Origin: Aporrectodea caliginosa
Lineage: Eukaryota > Annelida > Clitellata > Crassiclitellata > Lumbricidae
Length of the DNA stretch: 64,000 nt
Reading direction: 5' to 3'
Assembly (NCBI GenBank): GCA_020284085.1
Contig: JACEVL010001161.1
Location: forward strand, 2,338,344 to 2,402,343
Part shown: positions 45,931 to 57,400 of the stretch, piece after piece
Numbering within the stretch: position 1 is the first letter of the stretch
How the letters are laid out: each line of letters begins with the position of its first letter
Translations under genes and position numbers: made by a program
Notes under the pieces: generated by a model
The model's database searches: none
Told to the model about the DNA's origin: nothing
What the model saw: only the letters and a program-made list of their open reading frames with translations

Positions 45931-46241
45931 CCACGTAATGCAGTGCAGCAGAGCAAAGAAATCTACAGCCAAGAATGGGTGAGACACAACTCCCTAGGGA
46001 AGATGGATGAAAGGCCGCAAGGCAATTATGCAAAAGCATTTGAGATCTGAAAGTCAATGCAGCTGTGCTGTGACAACCAATGTAATCGTCCCACATGTAG
46101 ATATGCACATATAGCCTACCCATGGGATGGGGGAAGGTTCACTCCACTGTAAGGATCGGGGTTAGGGGCTAAATACGTAGAGAATAGAGATTCACTAATT
46201 CCACCAATTAGTAGTCAACTATACATCAGCACTCGTACAAT

Positions 46242-46380
46242 CAGTGATGTAGCCCAGTCCACCTAAGCCAAGTCCAAGTCCACCTAAGCCCAGTCCACTT
46301 AAGCCAAGTCCATATAAATCGAGTCCGAGTCCAGCGGTGTTCGAGTCCAAGTCATTAAAGATCGAGTCCAAGTACATCAA
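46242..46380. mobile_element. Possible hAT-like MITE, (AGTCC)n interior
   Basis: CAGTGATGTAGCCCAGTCC at one end and CGAGTCCAAGTACATCA at the other share an inverted TGATGTA core. Between them are about 14 copies of AGTCC words. No target duplication is visible. Confidence 0.35.
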
Positions 46381-46752
46381 CATCAAAATAGGCCTACACT
46401 GAAACACGCAATTCAATGGCATACAACAATAAGAGCACTATTTATGCAGAAAGAATTGTAAATATAATTTATCCAAACTGCACTTTAAAAACACTAAATT
46501 AGATAGCCTAGTTTTGTTTGCTGATCTGGCACTTTGATGGACTTATACTCGAAGTTTCGAACTCAATTAAATACACATCGACTAAATTGTGCAAAACAAA
46601 TCTACTCCTTTACCATCTACACTCAATAATTGTTACATCTGTTTCCGTTCTCTCTTTATCATCCTACTTGCCTGAGACATTTCTAACATGGGTCATTCCT
46701 ACTGCTAATTGATCCACGCTTCTACACATGCATATAATGTATATGTACCATG

Positions 46753-47396
46753 CAGTGATGGACACTTTTTAACTACTGTAGTTACTACTTGTTATAACTA
46801 CCTTCAGGTAGTTAGCAAGTAGTTACAACTACATTTAGTTGTAAGTAGTTACAAAGTAGCTAAACTACTTCTGCAACAGTTTTAACTATAGTAGTTAACT
46901 ACCAGGGTACTTTTCATAACTACTTTCATATTATATTAGTGCAACATTTTAATAGGAGGTGTAAGATCTCAGACATATTGTTCAACAAAATGGTGTTTTT
47001 AAGCTGTAGATCTAGATAGGAAATAGCGAATATGTTTGTCTAACTTTTGCACAGTAACAACCGATTATTTGTTTTGTCCATAATGAACATTGCTACAAAT
47101 AAGGTACATTACATGCTCTGTTTAACACTGTTGTTCGTGCTTATGTAGTTAAGAAAGTAGTTAACTATATTCATCATCATCATCATCATCATCAGTTCCT
47201 GACGAGAGCCATCTGGCGGTGATGGGTACGAATAAATAATAAATTAGTTAACTATAATTATTTACTGGTAGGTAAACAAGCAGTTGTAACTATTTATCCA
47301 CTGAAGTAGTTAAAAAAAACTAGTTATAACTACTTTCTTGACTAGTAGTTAGGAAAGTAGTTTAACTACCCCTAAAATATTTAGTGCCCATCTCTG
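46753..47396. mobile_element. hAT-like MITE, AGTTAACTAC interior
   Basis: Starts CAGTGATGGACACT and ends AGTGCCCATCTCTG, imperfect inverted ends. The interior is repeated TAGTTAACTAC and GTAGTTATAACTAC words in both orientations. A foreign piece with (ATC)n and CCATCTGGCGGTGATG sits at 47,172-47,240. Flanks GTACCATG/ATATTATG match at 5 of 8. Confidence 0.6.
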
Positions 47397-47399
47397 ATA

Positions 47400-48430
47400 T
47401 TATGCTATGCATATATCGCTGTATATACGGCAATCAGTCTGTCTGTCTGCCTGCTTGGCTGTAGGCCTGTTTAACAGTTTCAAGTTGTACAGTATTTTAT
47501 GTCCATTATTTGATTTTCTGATGTCATTAGTGAATAACGAACAGCTTGCAAAACAGAACTGTTGGTGTGTTCTATTTAATTATAATATTCTAAAAATTAA
47601 TCAAGTTAATGTATTCTGAGTTGGACATAACTTCTGGTTAATCTTTGAAGCGATCAGATGCACCTGGCATGAACAAGCATCACATCTTCAGAGTGAAATC
47701 AAGATAAAAGCCAACAAGGGACGAGAACACATGCCAACAAACTCACAAGGGGTTGATGACGCATCTGCAGACAAGTAATAAGGAAGACGGAGTCAGAGGC
47801 AGACAGATGGAAAGCCAGACAGCAACATACATACATACACACATGCACACACATATACACACACAGAGACAAGAAAACTAAAGAATGTCTTGTTTTTAGG
47901 GTTTCTTCAAGTTAAAACTGTTCTTCTTCCAAAATGAGTAACTGCAAAACATGCCAAACATGATTAAATGAGGCAGAAACATGTTCAAGCTGCAACCGAA
48001 TTCGCAGAAAAAAACAAAAAACAAATAAAGAATGACCTTTTCCACAAAGGAGCTATTAAATAATTTTGCACACACTGTCACGCAGCATACACCAAACACA
48101 GTTTGTACCCTATTCTTTACAGATATGATCTTCTCGACTATCTTCCCTTTCTTAAACAAGAAAATATTTCCAAATGTATTGAAAGCAAATGCATCCTACT
48201 GCTAACATCACTGAGACTGTATTTGAAAAAAAAACATGCACAAAAAACATGTACTAAAAATGCACACACATGCAATAACTCAATAAATTATGTAGGCTAC
48301 TTGAACTAAGTGTAAGTAACCCAGAAATCATATACATGTACATATATATATTTATCTGCTTGGTCAATCAAACAAGAACTGAAATGTGCTACTTTTCAAC
48401 CATTATTACAACTATACCACGGAAACACTA
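47400..48430. other. No gene recognised
   Basis: AT-rich intergenic sequence. 44,830-45,540 is similar. Confidence 0.45.
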
Positions 48431-48433
48431 CCG

Positions 48434-48612
48434 GTCACATGACCTTTGGCATCCACATGACCTTTGGCATCCACATGGCCTTTGGCATCCACATGACCTT
48501 TGGCATACAAATGACCTTTGGCATCCACATGGCCTTTGGCATCCACATGACCTTTGGCATCCACATGACCTTTGGCATCCACATGGCCTTTGGCATATAA
48601 ATGACCTTTGGT
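48434..48612 (+). repeat. 18-bp minisatellite (CATGACCTTTGGCATCCA)n
   Basis: About ten units with A/G and CCA/ACA variants. Frames on both strands are open as a by-product. Confidence 0.95.
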
Positions 48613-48734
48613 AGAGACATCAAGTACGGTGTTACAATAGTGTTATGTAGTACTGAGGTTCTGCTGCAAAGTAAATTTAAAGTTTACATCCCCATCTTTG
48701 ACCATGTAATACCAGAATCCATGTTGTAATGATG

Positions 48735-48870
48735 CATCATTTAATGAGGGTTTATCAACCGCACCCAAGCATGCTGGACTGCCAATCATGAGGTTGAGGG
48801 TTCAAATCCATTGTTCTCAGAATTTGGCTGCACTTGTGCCCCTTTAATAGCCAACTGAGCTATATGACAT
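48735..48870 (+). mobile_element. tRNA-like SINE fragment
   Basis: CACCCAAGCATGCTGGACTG followed by GAGGGTTCAAATCC (a good B-box match) and an unrelated body. No paired acceptor stem. Confidence 0.45.
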
Positions 48871-50560
48871 AGAGTGCACTCACCATATACTTCAGTGGCC
48901 AGATCAGGAAGCAAAGAAGAGGACTGGCCAGTGGCCATCCACCCTCATATGCTAAGGTTAAGAAAAAAGAAGTTGCCAACACTTCATACCCATGGCTGCC
49001 TCTTGGGTCTAGCCTCTAAAAGGGACTCCTCTTATTCTTCTTGGGTGCATGGACATCAAAGCACCTAAGGGAAGCACTTAACCTTTGAAGATCTTATGAT
49101 TGAGTCAACTTCTCTGTTTGTACATCATAGCAAAGTCAGTCAGCTATAAGCCTATAACGAGTACACTGACCATAAAGTGTCGGTGGGAAAATCAGGTGCC
49201 AAGGGAAAGGACCAGCCAGCCAAGGCTATACAATCAGGAAGTCATCAACTCTTCATACCCCTGGCTGCCTCTCAGGGAATCCTCCTCTTCCTCTGTCAAC
49301 AGCTTCATAAGCACAGTCAAGTACTTTATATAGCATTAGCAAGTTGTGGCATGCAAACATGATATGGATGATTAACAAACCGAAATTCGTAACTGATTTA
49401 TAGTATTTTAAATCACTGTACACACAATGTAGACTCAATAAATAAACATACTACTTACATCAATGCACATTAATTGTATCAACTGCTTTCTTCGGAGATC
49501 TTTTGTACGAAGGGGCGCTATATAATTTCTGATTGATTGATTGATTGAACATCGGCTAATAGGTTTATAATCATCTATCTAATCCAATCAAAATGACTTC
49601 TATAGTGCGGTAATCATAAATCATAAGGCATCAGTCGATAACTGCTTCAAGTGAAATCACTATCAAAATGGCCAGATAGCCAGTCAGTTGATTAACAGAT
49701 TAATAACTTAAATGTGCTATCAGTCAAGGAAAATCGTGCAGAGGTGAAATGAATATGTTGTAAACTTGCTTCAAGTTGAAAAAGTTCAAGCGAAACACTC
49801 GACATTTATCACGGACTAATTAATTCTGCAGAATTAAAATTCTATTACAAATATCATCAATTATGCAATTATGTAGCAGAAATACCAATCTCATTATAGA
49901 CATAATTAACGAACTTGCAGAGAGATAACTAATGAATCGGTAAATAGTTTCTGACCTATTTGACACGCATAAGAATATTATGGCTTTGCAACAAACAGGA
50001 AGGCACCACTAATTTTGTAGAACAAAATACTTAAAAAGATACAAAAGATAAATAAATTGCAGGAAACACAAATCCTTTTGACTAATTCGTATCACTCAAA
50101 CCCACACTGACTTTAACGAAGAAAATGAAGGAAACAACACTCTTACAAAGCTCCCTCTATTCACATTGGAAGAATTGTCTAATTTGAATTCAACACCAGT
50201 ACACGAGACAAGCATTAGTGCACAAATCAATGAGTAGCAACCATAGGTCGACTAAGGATCTGAGCATATTGTTCCACATGCAGTTTAGGCTTCTCAATTT
50301 TCTTCTGCACCTGTTTCAAGTTTCAACCATCAAAATAACTAGTGTGGATTTGTTTATGCCATCCCAGCTTACACACCATTCTGATTAAAGCAAAGTAATG
50401 TTATGTCCCCAAAGCTCAACACACCATAATGGTTACCGCACCATACAAGAATTGCACTGTAGCACTAAATATTGACTTTTTCAGTATTACCCTCTTCATG
50501 CAAGGCCTGACTGCATATACCCAAATCCCAACATGTACAGCATCGTAAAATTATTCAAAA
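48871..50560. other. No gene recognised; possible diverged duplicate blocks
   Basis: 48,985-49,045 and 49,245-49,300 share CTTCATACCCATGGCTGCCT-like text, so they may be two copies of one old SINE. The rest, down to the SLC3 3' end, is AT-rich. Confidence 0.4.
49485..49552 (+). mobile_element. L2-type LINE 3' tail
   Basis: AGGGGCGCTATATAATTTCT followed by (GATT)n. Short, with no coding. Confidence 0.5.
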
Positions 50561-50564
50561 CATA

Positions 50565-50800
50565 TTTTAGCGATGTTTGCATCGTTCATCCAACTTCTAC
50601 TTCTACTATAAATATTTTTGATCACTCATCCAATTTCTAGTTTTACTGCAATACTTTAGCATCAATACCATGGTTTCATCGCTCATCCAACTTGTACTTC
50701 TGCTATAATATGCTCATTCAACTTCTAATGTTGCTGCAATAATTTAGCATAAATACCATGTTTTCATCGTTCATTCGACATCTAGTTTTACTATAACATA
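50565..50800 (-). repeat. Degenerate tandem repeat 3' of SLC3
   Basis: TCATCCAACTTCTACTTCTA-like blocks recur about five times at 40-70 bp spacing with TTTAGCATAAATACCATG inserts. Confidence 0.55.
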
Positions 50801-50922
50801 CATTTATCAACTGCTGTACGGGTTGGGACTTGGGAATATGCGGCCTGGCTTACAAGCTGCATCATAAGACATTTCCCCCAATGACTTCATTTTAACGACT
50901 CCACACTGTACTTGTCCATGCA

Positions 50923-50928
50923 TTTATT
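50923..50928 (-). terminator. Candidate polyadenylation signal of the SLC3 gene
   Basis: AATAAA on the minus strand (TTTATT on plus), 105 bp past the SLC3 stop codon. It is the first canonical hexamer seen downstream of the stop. The cleavage site is not determined. Confidence 0.5.
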
Positions 50929-51032
50929 TACACTTGAAATTAAAGTCCACACAAAACAGGAAGTAACTGGCATTACTAACCGTAATATAAATTTGTAATT
51001 GTCGTAATAGACTGCGCCGAGATGTGCCTTCC

Positions 51033-51404
51033 TTAGTGACTGAAGTCAACATCAAACATAAGAATGGCCACCACCCCTTCTCCAGGTGCGAGAGTCAGCC
51101 GAGCCAGGTTCAGCTTGCTTCCTTCCCTAACAGTTGACAGACTAGATCCCTGTCGTGAAACATACAGCACCACTTTACCATAGGAAACGCCAGCCGAGAG
51201 TGTGTAGTCGTCGGTTGTCTCAGCGTTACCGAGGTTCAGAGCAACAAGGTAAGGAGCGCCATCCTTTGAAAAGCGCATGAACGATATGACGTTGTCGTTG
51301 ACAATCGAATATTGAAGCCGTCCAGAGCTGAAAGAACGCTCTCGTCTAAGGCGTGTTAAGCGCTGGTAGATCTGCAATGGTGACATCCCACCCTCCGTGT
51401 TCCT
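51033..51404 (-). CDS. SLC3A1: SLC3 exon 10 (C-terminal beta domain, stop)
   Basis: Acceptor AAAGGTGCAG|AGG, 123 codons and a TGA stop. It encodes the IYQRLTRLRRER helix and the beta-sandwich, ending LTLAPGEGVVAILMFDVDFS. The end resembles the 4F2hc tail LKLEPHEGLLL. The cysteine-rich extension seen in vertebrate rBAT is absent. Confidence 0.93.
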   Translation of the reverse strand, partial: RNTEGGMSPLQIYQRLTRLRRERSFSSGRLQYSIVNDNVISFMRFSKDGAPYLVALNLGNAETTDDYTLSAGVSYGKVVLYVSRQGSSLSTVREGSKLNLARLTLAPGEGVVAILMFDVDFSH

Positions 51405-54400
51405 CTGCACCTTTATTCAATTCAAAAGCAAATCCTGAAGTCATTATGTGGCCTTGTGCGATAAAGTTGCCACCACAAAATCTTATTTAAAATTGATTAT
51501 TCCCCATGATGATGATGATGTAAGCCAAACTCATACATGAAAATTTAACACCGGCCTTCAAATTTTATTACTCATCATAAAATTAAGTGTATGAAAACAG
51601 AGTACTGTGCTTGTTAACAAGCATGGACCATTATAATTTTAAGTAACACATCAACAATCAAAAACATTGCAGTAGTCATGATCCTAGATCTACAAGGTGC
51701 TTGTTCTTCACTTCTGTGTTTGAGGTTATAATCCTCATATATCGTGAGAAATTGAATAATTAATATAAAGGCAAGCGACTCATAAGGAAATTTTGTTTAG
51801 CCCTTAGAATGCTGCAGTCACGTCTGTGCTTTTGTTAACATGTCTCTGACGACTACTGTTGCAAAAGGTCGAATTCACAGCATTCAGATATTTACGTTAT
51901 TGTTATTATTATGCATTTATTAAGCACCACTGTCAGACGACCAAGCATCAATCAATGGAGGTGAGCTAAGGACTTGCTCAAAGTCCCTACATAGTAACCG
52001 TCTCAGGGGAGGCGCCAAATGGAACCACTGCACTACAAGGCAATCGCCTGCCTTGTCCTACATTCGACTATGGGGCCGTCCATAAAGTACGTCACGCTCC
52101 AGGGGAGGGGGGTTTAAGAAAGTGTGACAGTTTGTGACAGGGGGGGGGGTCAGGCCATGTGTGACGTCACACATTTATTTTTATATTTTATTTATAATTT
52201 ATTTTTTATTTTTTAGTAGAATTTCATAGCTTTAAAAATAATTTTCAAAAATTTTCTGAAACATTTTAATTAGTTTTATGTCAAAATAGCATGAAATGCA
52301 GATCTCCTGAATGTGTTTTTCACGATTCCTCTCGCTAGGAGCGCTAGTAATAATCTGTTGCGAAGCCTTGTTTATGTATTAGCCTTGCTTTCGGAAGTAT
52401 TATTATTTCTATGTTGAAAGTGTGACGTACTTTAGGGGGGGGTCCGAGTTGTGAGTTTGTGACAGGGGAGGGGGGTAAAATGGTCAAAAATAGTGTGACG
52501 TACTTTATGGACGGCCCCTATATTGTCTGCCACTCCTAACTTGGAGGCTCTGCAGGATACAGCCTATATCTGCGCAGTTTGAATTTAAATGTGGCTAGGA
52601 ACTGGTCATCAAAGTAGTGAGTTTGACCTGTAGTCCCTTGGAAACCGCTTTGTATTATTGTTGAATTATGTTGCTTGTGACAAGTCTCATATGACGGAGT
52701 ATAACTGCAGTCTACATAGGAGTCTGGAACTTAACAGTCAGTCAAAAATTGACAAGATTTTCATGCTATATCAATTAGTTCTGTTTGGATTTTGACAAGA
52801 AAGGTATGTAAAGCTCTGCGTTTAATCTGTCCAACAGCCTCATGAAAAAAGACAAAGACGGTCATAAATGAGTAATTGTCTCGCCTATAATGGTTTAAAT
52901 TCTTTGAGCACTTACGTGAAACATTTATGAAACAACAGCAAAATAAAATATTCTGAACAAGCTGAATTTCTGTAAGTTATAATAATAATATCAATTATTA
53001 TTATTAATAACTCATAATAATTCTTTATCATTTGTCATCATCATCTGTGATACCTCAACATTGACATCCCTGAATGACGAGTGAAGTGGAAGCCATGGAG
53101 AGGAACCGCCTGTAAAGCCAGCATGTTGCTGCGATGACCAATGCATTGGCCCTCGAACAAAGTCTCTTTCACGATCAAAGTGTAGATTCTAAAATTGCAA
53201 AAACATCATAGAAACGATCACATCCAAAACAATAAACACATAAATACTAAAACAGAGCATGTCAAACAATATTACTGATGTGGTGTTGAATTAGGAAGAT
53301 ACTCTGCCATGGAAAGAATTGGATACAAATCAAAATTTCTTCTAAGTTCTACATAGATCTATTCATACACTACTTTAATACAGTGCTGTTAATGCAGTGT
53401 CTGCATTTTAGCATCACACTACAACATTAAATTACAGTGGTCGATTACAAGTCTTTACAACTGGTCAGTCAAATAAAGCTTAAGTCAAGAGTTCATCCAT
53501 TTTGATGTAGCTGTAGGAATCCTCATATTAGAAGCTAATTACCATATCTGCTTAGAATGGATTAGTAAGATATGATCAGATTCAGTCACAGACATCTCAG
53601 AGAAAAATCAGGCAAGAAAGATGATCCATAAATTACACATGGTAACATTTTAATGTAACATAATACTGTAGAGCACTGAGAATAAAGTACAGTAGAAGTA
53701 TTTACTGAAATAGCAGACAAGAAGCCAGAAAAAAGCTGCTGGTAGTTTTCTGAAAATCATAAATCCAATATATTCAATCCAGGATATTTATTACCTGTTA
53801 TTTGTTCACATGCAAAGTTAACAGGAACAGTACTAGACCTACTAACAGAATTTAGTATAGCCCAACACTCTACACAAAAGAATAGAGAATCTGAATAAGT
53901 AAGCAAGTAAGTAAGTATATTCTTTACAATAACAGCTGCCATACCACACTCTGGTGTACATGCATCTCAAATAGCTTACCCTTTAACGATGAGCATGTAC
54001 TAAAATGCAGTTCATCGTTAAAGGGTTAAATAAAAAGTCATCAGAAATACTGACTGGTCCAATATGTCGTCCCTGAGGATCTGCAGCACCTTCATAATTC
54101 AACTGTATCTCCCGTAATCCAATTTCATCTCCATAGTAAGAAACAACTCCACCAGGCAACAGCATCACCAGAATATTCAGCAGGCTCTGATAAATATCCT
54201 TCTTGCTGCGTGTCACACGCTTATAGTCTGGGCTACTCAACTAGAAACACAATTGACAAACCAATTGATATGTTTACATAATGCCAACAGCGTAATAAGA
54301 CAAACCAAACATCAAGACTATAATCAGAGGTCTCAACTAACAACACTGAAGACTACAAATGATAATATATTCATAAAACTGTAGATGGTCAGTTCTTTGC

Positions 54401-57400
54401 CTCAGGAATACAGAGAAACATAGAAATCTGTGACATGACGATGATGAAACCAACAATTTCTACAGCACCGTAACACAGCACATGCCATTACAAGGGCACT
54501 TTGACAAATCCCAACATCAGTGAACAATGAATTAACTAGAATTGTGACTAAATAACTACAGCAATAAAAAACAAAATGTCAAAGTCCTATTAACTCCTAA
54601 CTGGTGTTTACCATAAAAATTGTAGGCCTAGCAGATAATAGTGGTTGAAGGATGCTAGCAGTGCTTTTATTAAGGGCTTTATAGGTCAGACAAGCCAGTT
54701 TAAATCTTATGATGAATTCTACATGAAGCCAATCCAGCTGACTGAGCAAGACTGAGGAGTGTGCATGCATGAGAAAATGCATGCACCATGACACAAACCA
54801 GAAAAGTTTCGATGTGTTGAAGCCTGTGGACTTCAAGATCTGATATTCCTGCAAACACAGAGTTGGCCTAATCGAGGCAAGAGCAGATAAGAGAGCAAGC
54901 TATACTCATTCATTATGAGAATTCATTCATTCATTACGAGAATTTATATAGCGCCCCTTCAAGAAACCTACTCAGAAGCGCTCTGAGTCTGTAACATATA
55001 GTCTGTAACATGCCTCTTGTAATTAAGTAAGTAAGTAAATATATTCTCTATTATGATCAACTGCTTATGCCACACTTTGGTTTACATGACCTTATGTAAC
55101 ATATTGTCCTGATATGATAGAAACAAGATTTGCAAAGGTTTGTTTTTATGTGCGGTTGAATAGTGATATTACTGTACAGAGTTACCCAAGTGTTTTCACA
55201 GTTTAGAGCAAAAGGACAAATGAAACAGGAAACACTCACCATCCACAGGGTCTCATGTTCCTCTGGTAAACGACTCATCCAGTTGTCAATAATTTCATGT
55301 ATGCACCGCCCACCACAACCGTCATCAATATTCACGAGCGCATAGCAGAGTGGTGCATCAGCTCCAGTGAAGTAGTATTTGATGATGTCCATGAACGTGT
55401 CATTACCCACATCGACCAGCAGACCTCTGCCATAAACAACATTTTGTATTATTTCACTAAAAACAAAACCTCAGACCGGCAAAACACATGGAAAGATTAA
55501 TATTGAGTTGTCCGAGTTTCACCTCTAACAGCTCCCTATTGCTAATATTTAGTTGATGATGGGTTATTGGGGACATTATATAGTACACAGTATTTACAAT
55601 AAGCTTTTGTGTGATGTTAGTGGCAAAGCGGTGTGTCTTCCTGCTTGATGTATAATAAACGAATAAAATATATACAAATAAAAATAGTACCTTACTTAGA
55701 GTTACTTAGCATTAGGTATTGAAGAATGAAAGGTGAAATTTGTGCTTACATTTTGCGTCCCGATTTCATGGAGTAGGTCTCAATGAATTCCCTCCAAGAG
55801 CCAAGGAAGTCGTGCAGATCCGGCTGGTCCTCAGTGTAGATGTGGCTCACCGACTGATAAGAACCCTTTACACCACAAACAATATCAAATGAAGAAATTA
55901 AGAAATAAGACAGTCCTTCAATGTATTGTATTGTATTTGAACACTTGTTATAGCGCCCCTACCAGATTTCCTATTCAGAGGCGCTCCCGACTACTGCGCG
56001 GATGCTGAATCGGAGTTTCACGCCGAAGCGCATGAGCAATTGCGAGTGAAGGACTTGCCCAGGGTCCCTACGCGGCGGCTTTGAGGTGGATTCGAACCCG
56101 CAACCCTCCAGCTGCAAGGCACCGAACATACCCCTATACCACCGCGCCCCAGTTGTATTGTGTTGTATTGTATTGTATTGTACTCCACGTTTATACTGCG
56201 ACTGAGCCACCCGCAGTAAAGATCCGAGAAATTAATCTCTGATAAACCGACCGACAACTCATCCATATAAAGACTGTGATAGTTTGGTCAAGTGGAAAGA
56301 CTGTGATAGTTTGGTCAAGTGGAAAGACTGTGATAGTTTGGTCAAGTGGAAAGACTGTGATAGTTTGGTCAAGTGGAAAGACTGTGATAGTTTGGTCAAG
56401 TGGAAAGACTGTGATAGTTTGGTCAAGTGGAAAGACTGTGATAGTTTGGTCAAGTGGAAAGACTGTGATAGTTTGGTCAAGTGGAAAGACTGTGATAGTT
56501 TGGTCAAGTGGAAAGACTGTGATAGTTTGGTCAAGTGGAAAGACTGTGATAGTTTGGTCAAGTGGAAAGACTGTGATAGTTTGGTCAAGTGGAAAGACTG
56601 TGATAGTTTGGTCAACTGGAAAGACTGATAGTTTGGTCAAGTGGAAAGACTCTGATAGTTTGGTCAAGTGGAAAGACTGATAGTTTGGTCAAGTGGAAAG
56701 ACTCTGATAGTTTGGTCAAGTGGAAAGACTGATAGTTTGGTCAAGTGGAAAGACTGATAGTTTGATCAAGTGGAAAGACTCTGATAGTTTGGTCAAGTGG
56801 AAAGACTGATAGTTTGGTCAAGTGGAAAGACTCTGATAGTTTGGTCAAGTGGAAAGACTGATAGTTTGGTCAAGTGGAAAGACTCTGATAGTTTGGTCAA
56901 GTGGAAAGACTGATAGTTTGGTCAAGTGGAAAGACTGATAGTTTGGTCAAGTGGAAAGACTCTGATAGTTTGGTCAAGTGGAAAGACTGATAGTTTGGTC
57001 AGTGGAAAGACTGTGATAGTTTGATCAAGTGGAAAGACTCTGATAGTTTGGTCAAGTGGAAAGACTGATAGTTTGGTCAGTGGAAAGACTGTGATAGTTT
57101 GATCAAGTGGAAAGACTCTGATAGTTTGGTCAAGTGGAAAGACTGATAGTTTGGTCAGTGGAAAGACTGTGATAGTTTGATCAAGTGGAAAGACTGTGAT
57201 AGTTTGGTCAAGTGGAAAGACTGTGATAGTTTGATCAGGTGGAAAGACTGTGATAGTTTGGTCAAGTGGAAAGACTGATAGTTTGGTCAGTGGAAAGACT
57301 GTGATAGTTTGGTCAAGTGGAAAGACTGATAGTTTGGTCAGTGGAAAGACTGTGATAGTTTGATCAAGTGGAAAGACTCTGATAGTTTGGTCAAGTGGAA

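Noticed and set aside
48336..48614. 92-codon frame with HPHDLWHPHGLW repeats
   Set aside because: By-product of an 18-bp minisatellite.
56191..56680. Frames up to 158 codons (VFPLDQTIT, KLSQSFHLT, SLVKWKDCD repeats), also at 57,416-57,876
   Set aside because: A 27-bp unit keeps all frames open; no start context, domain or conservation signal.
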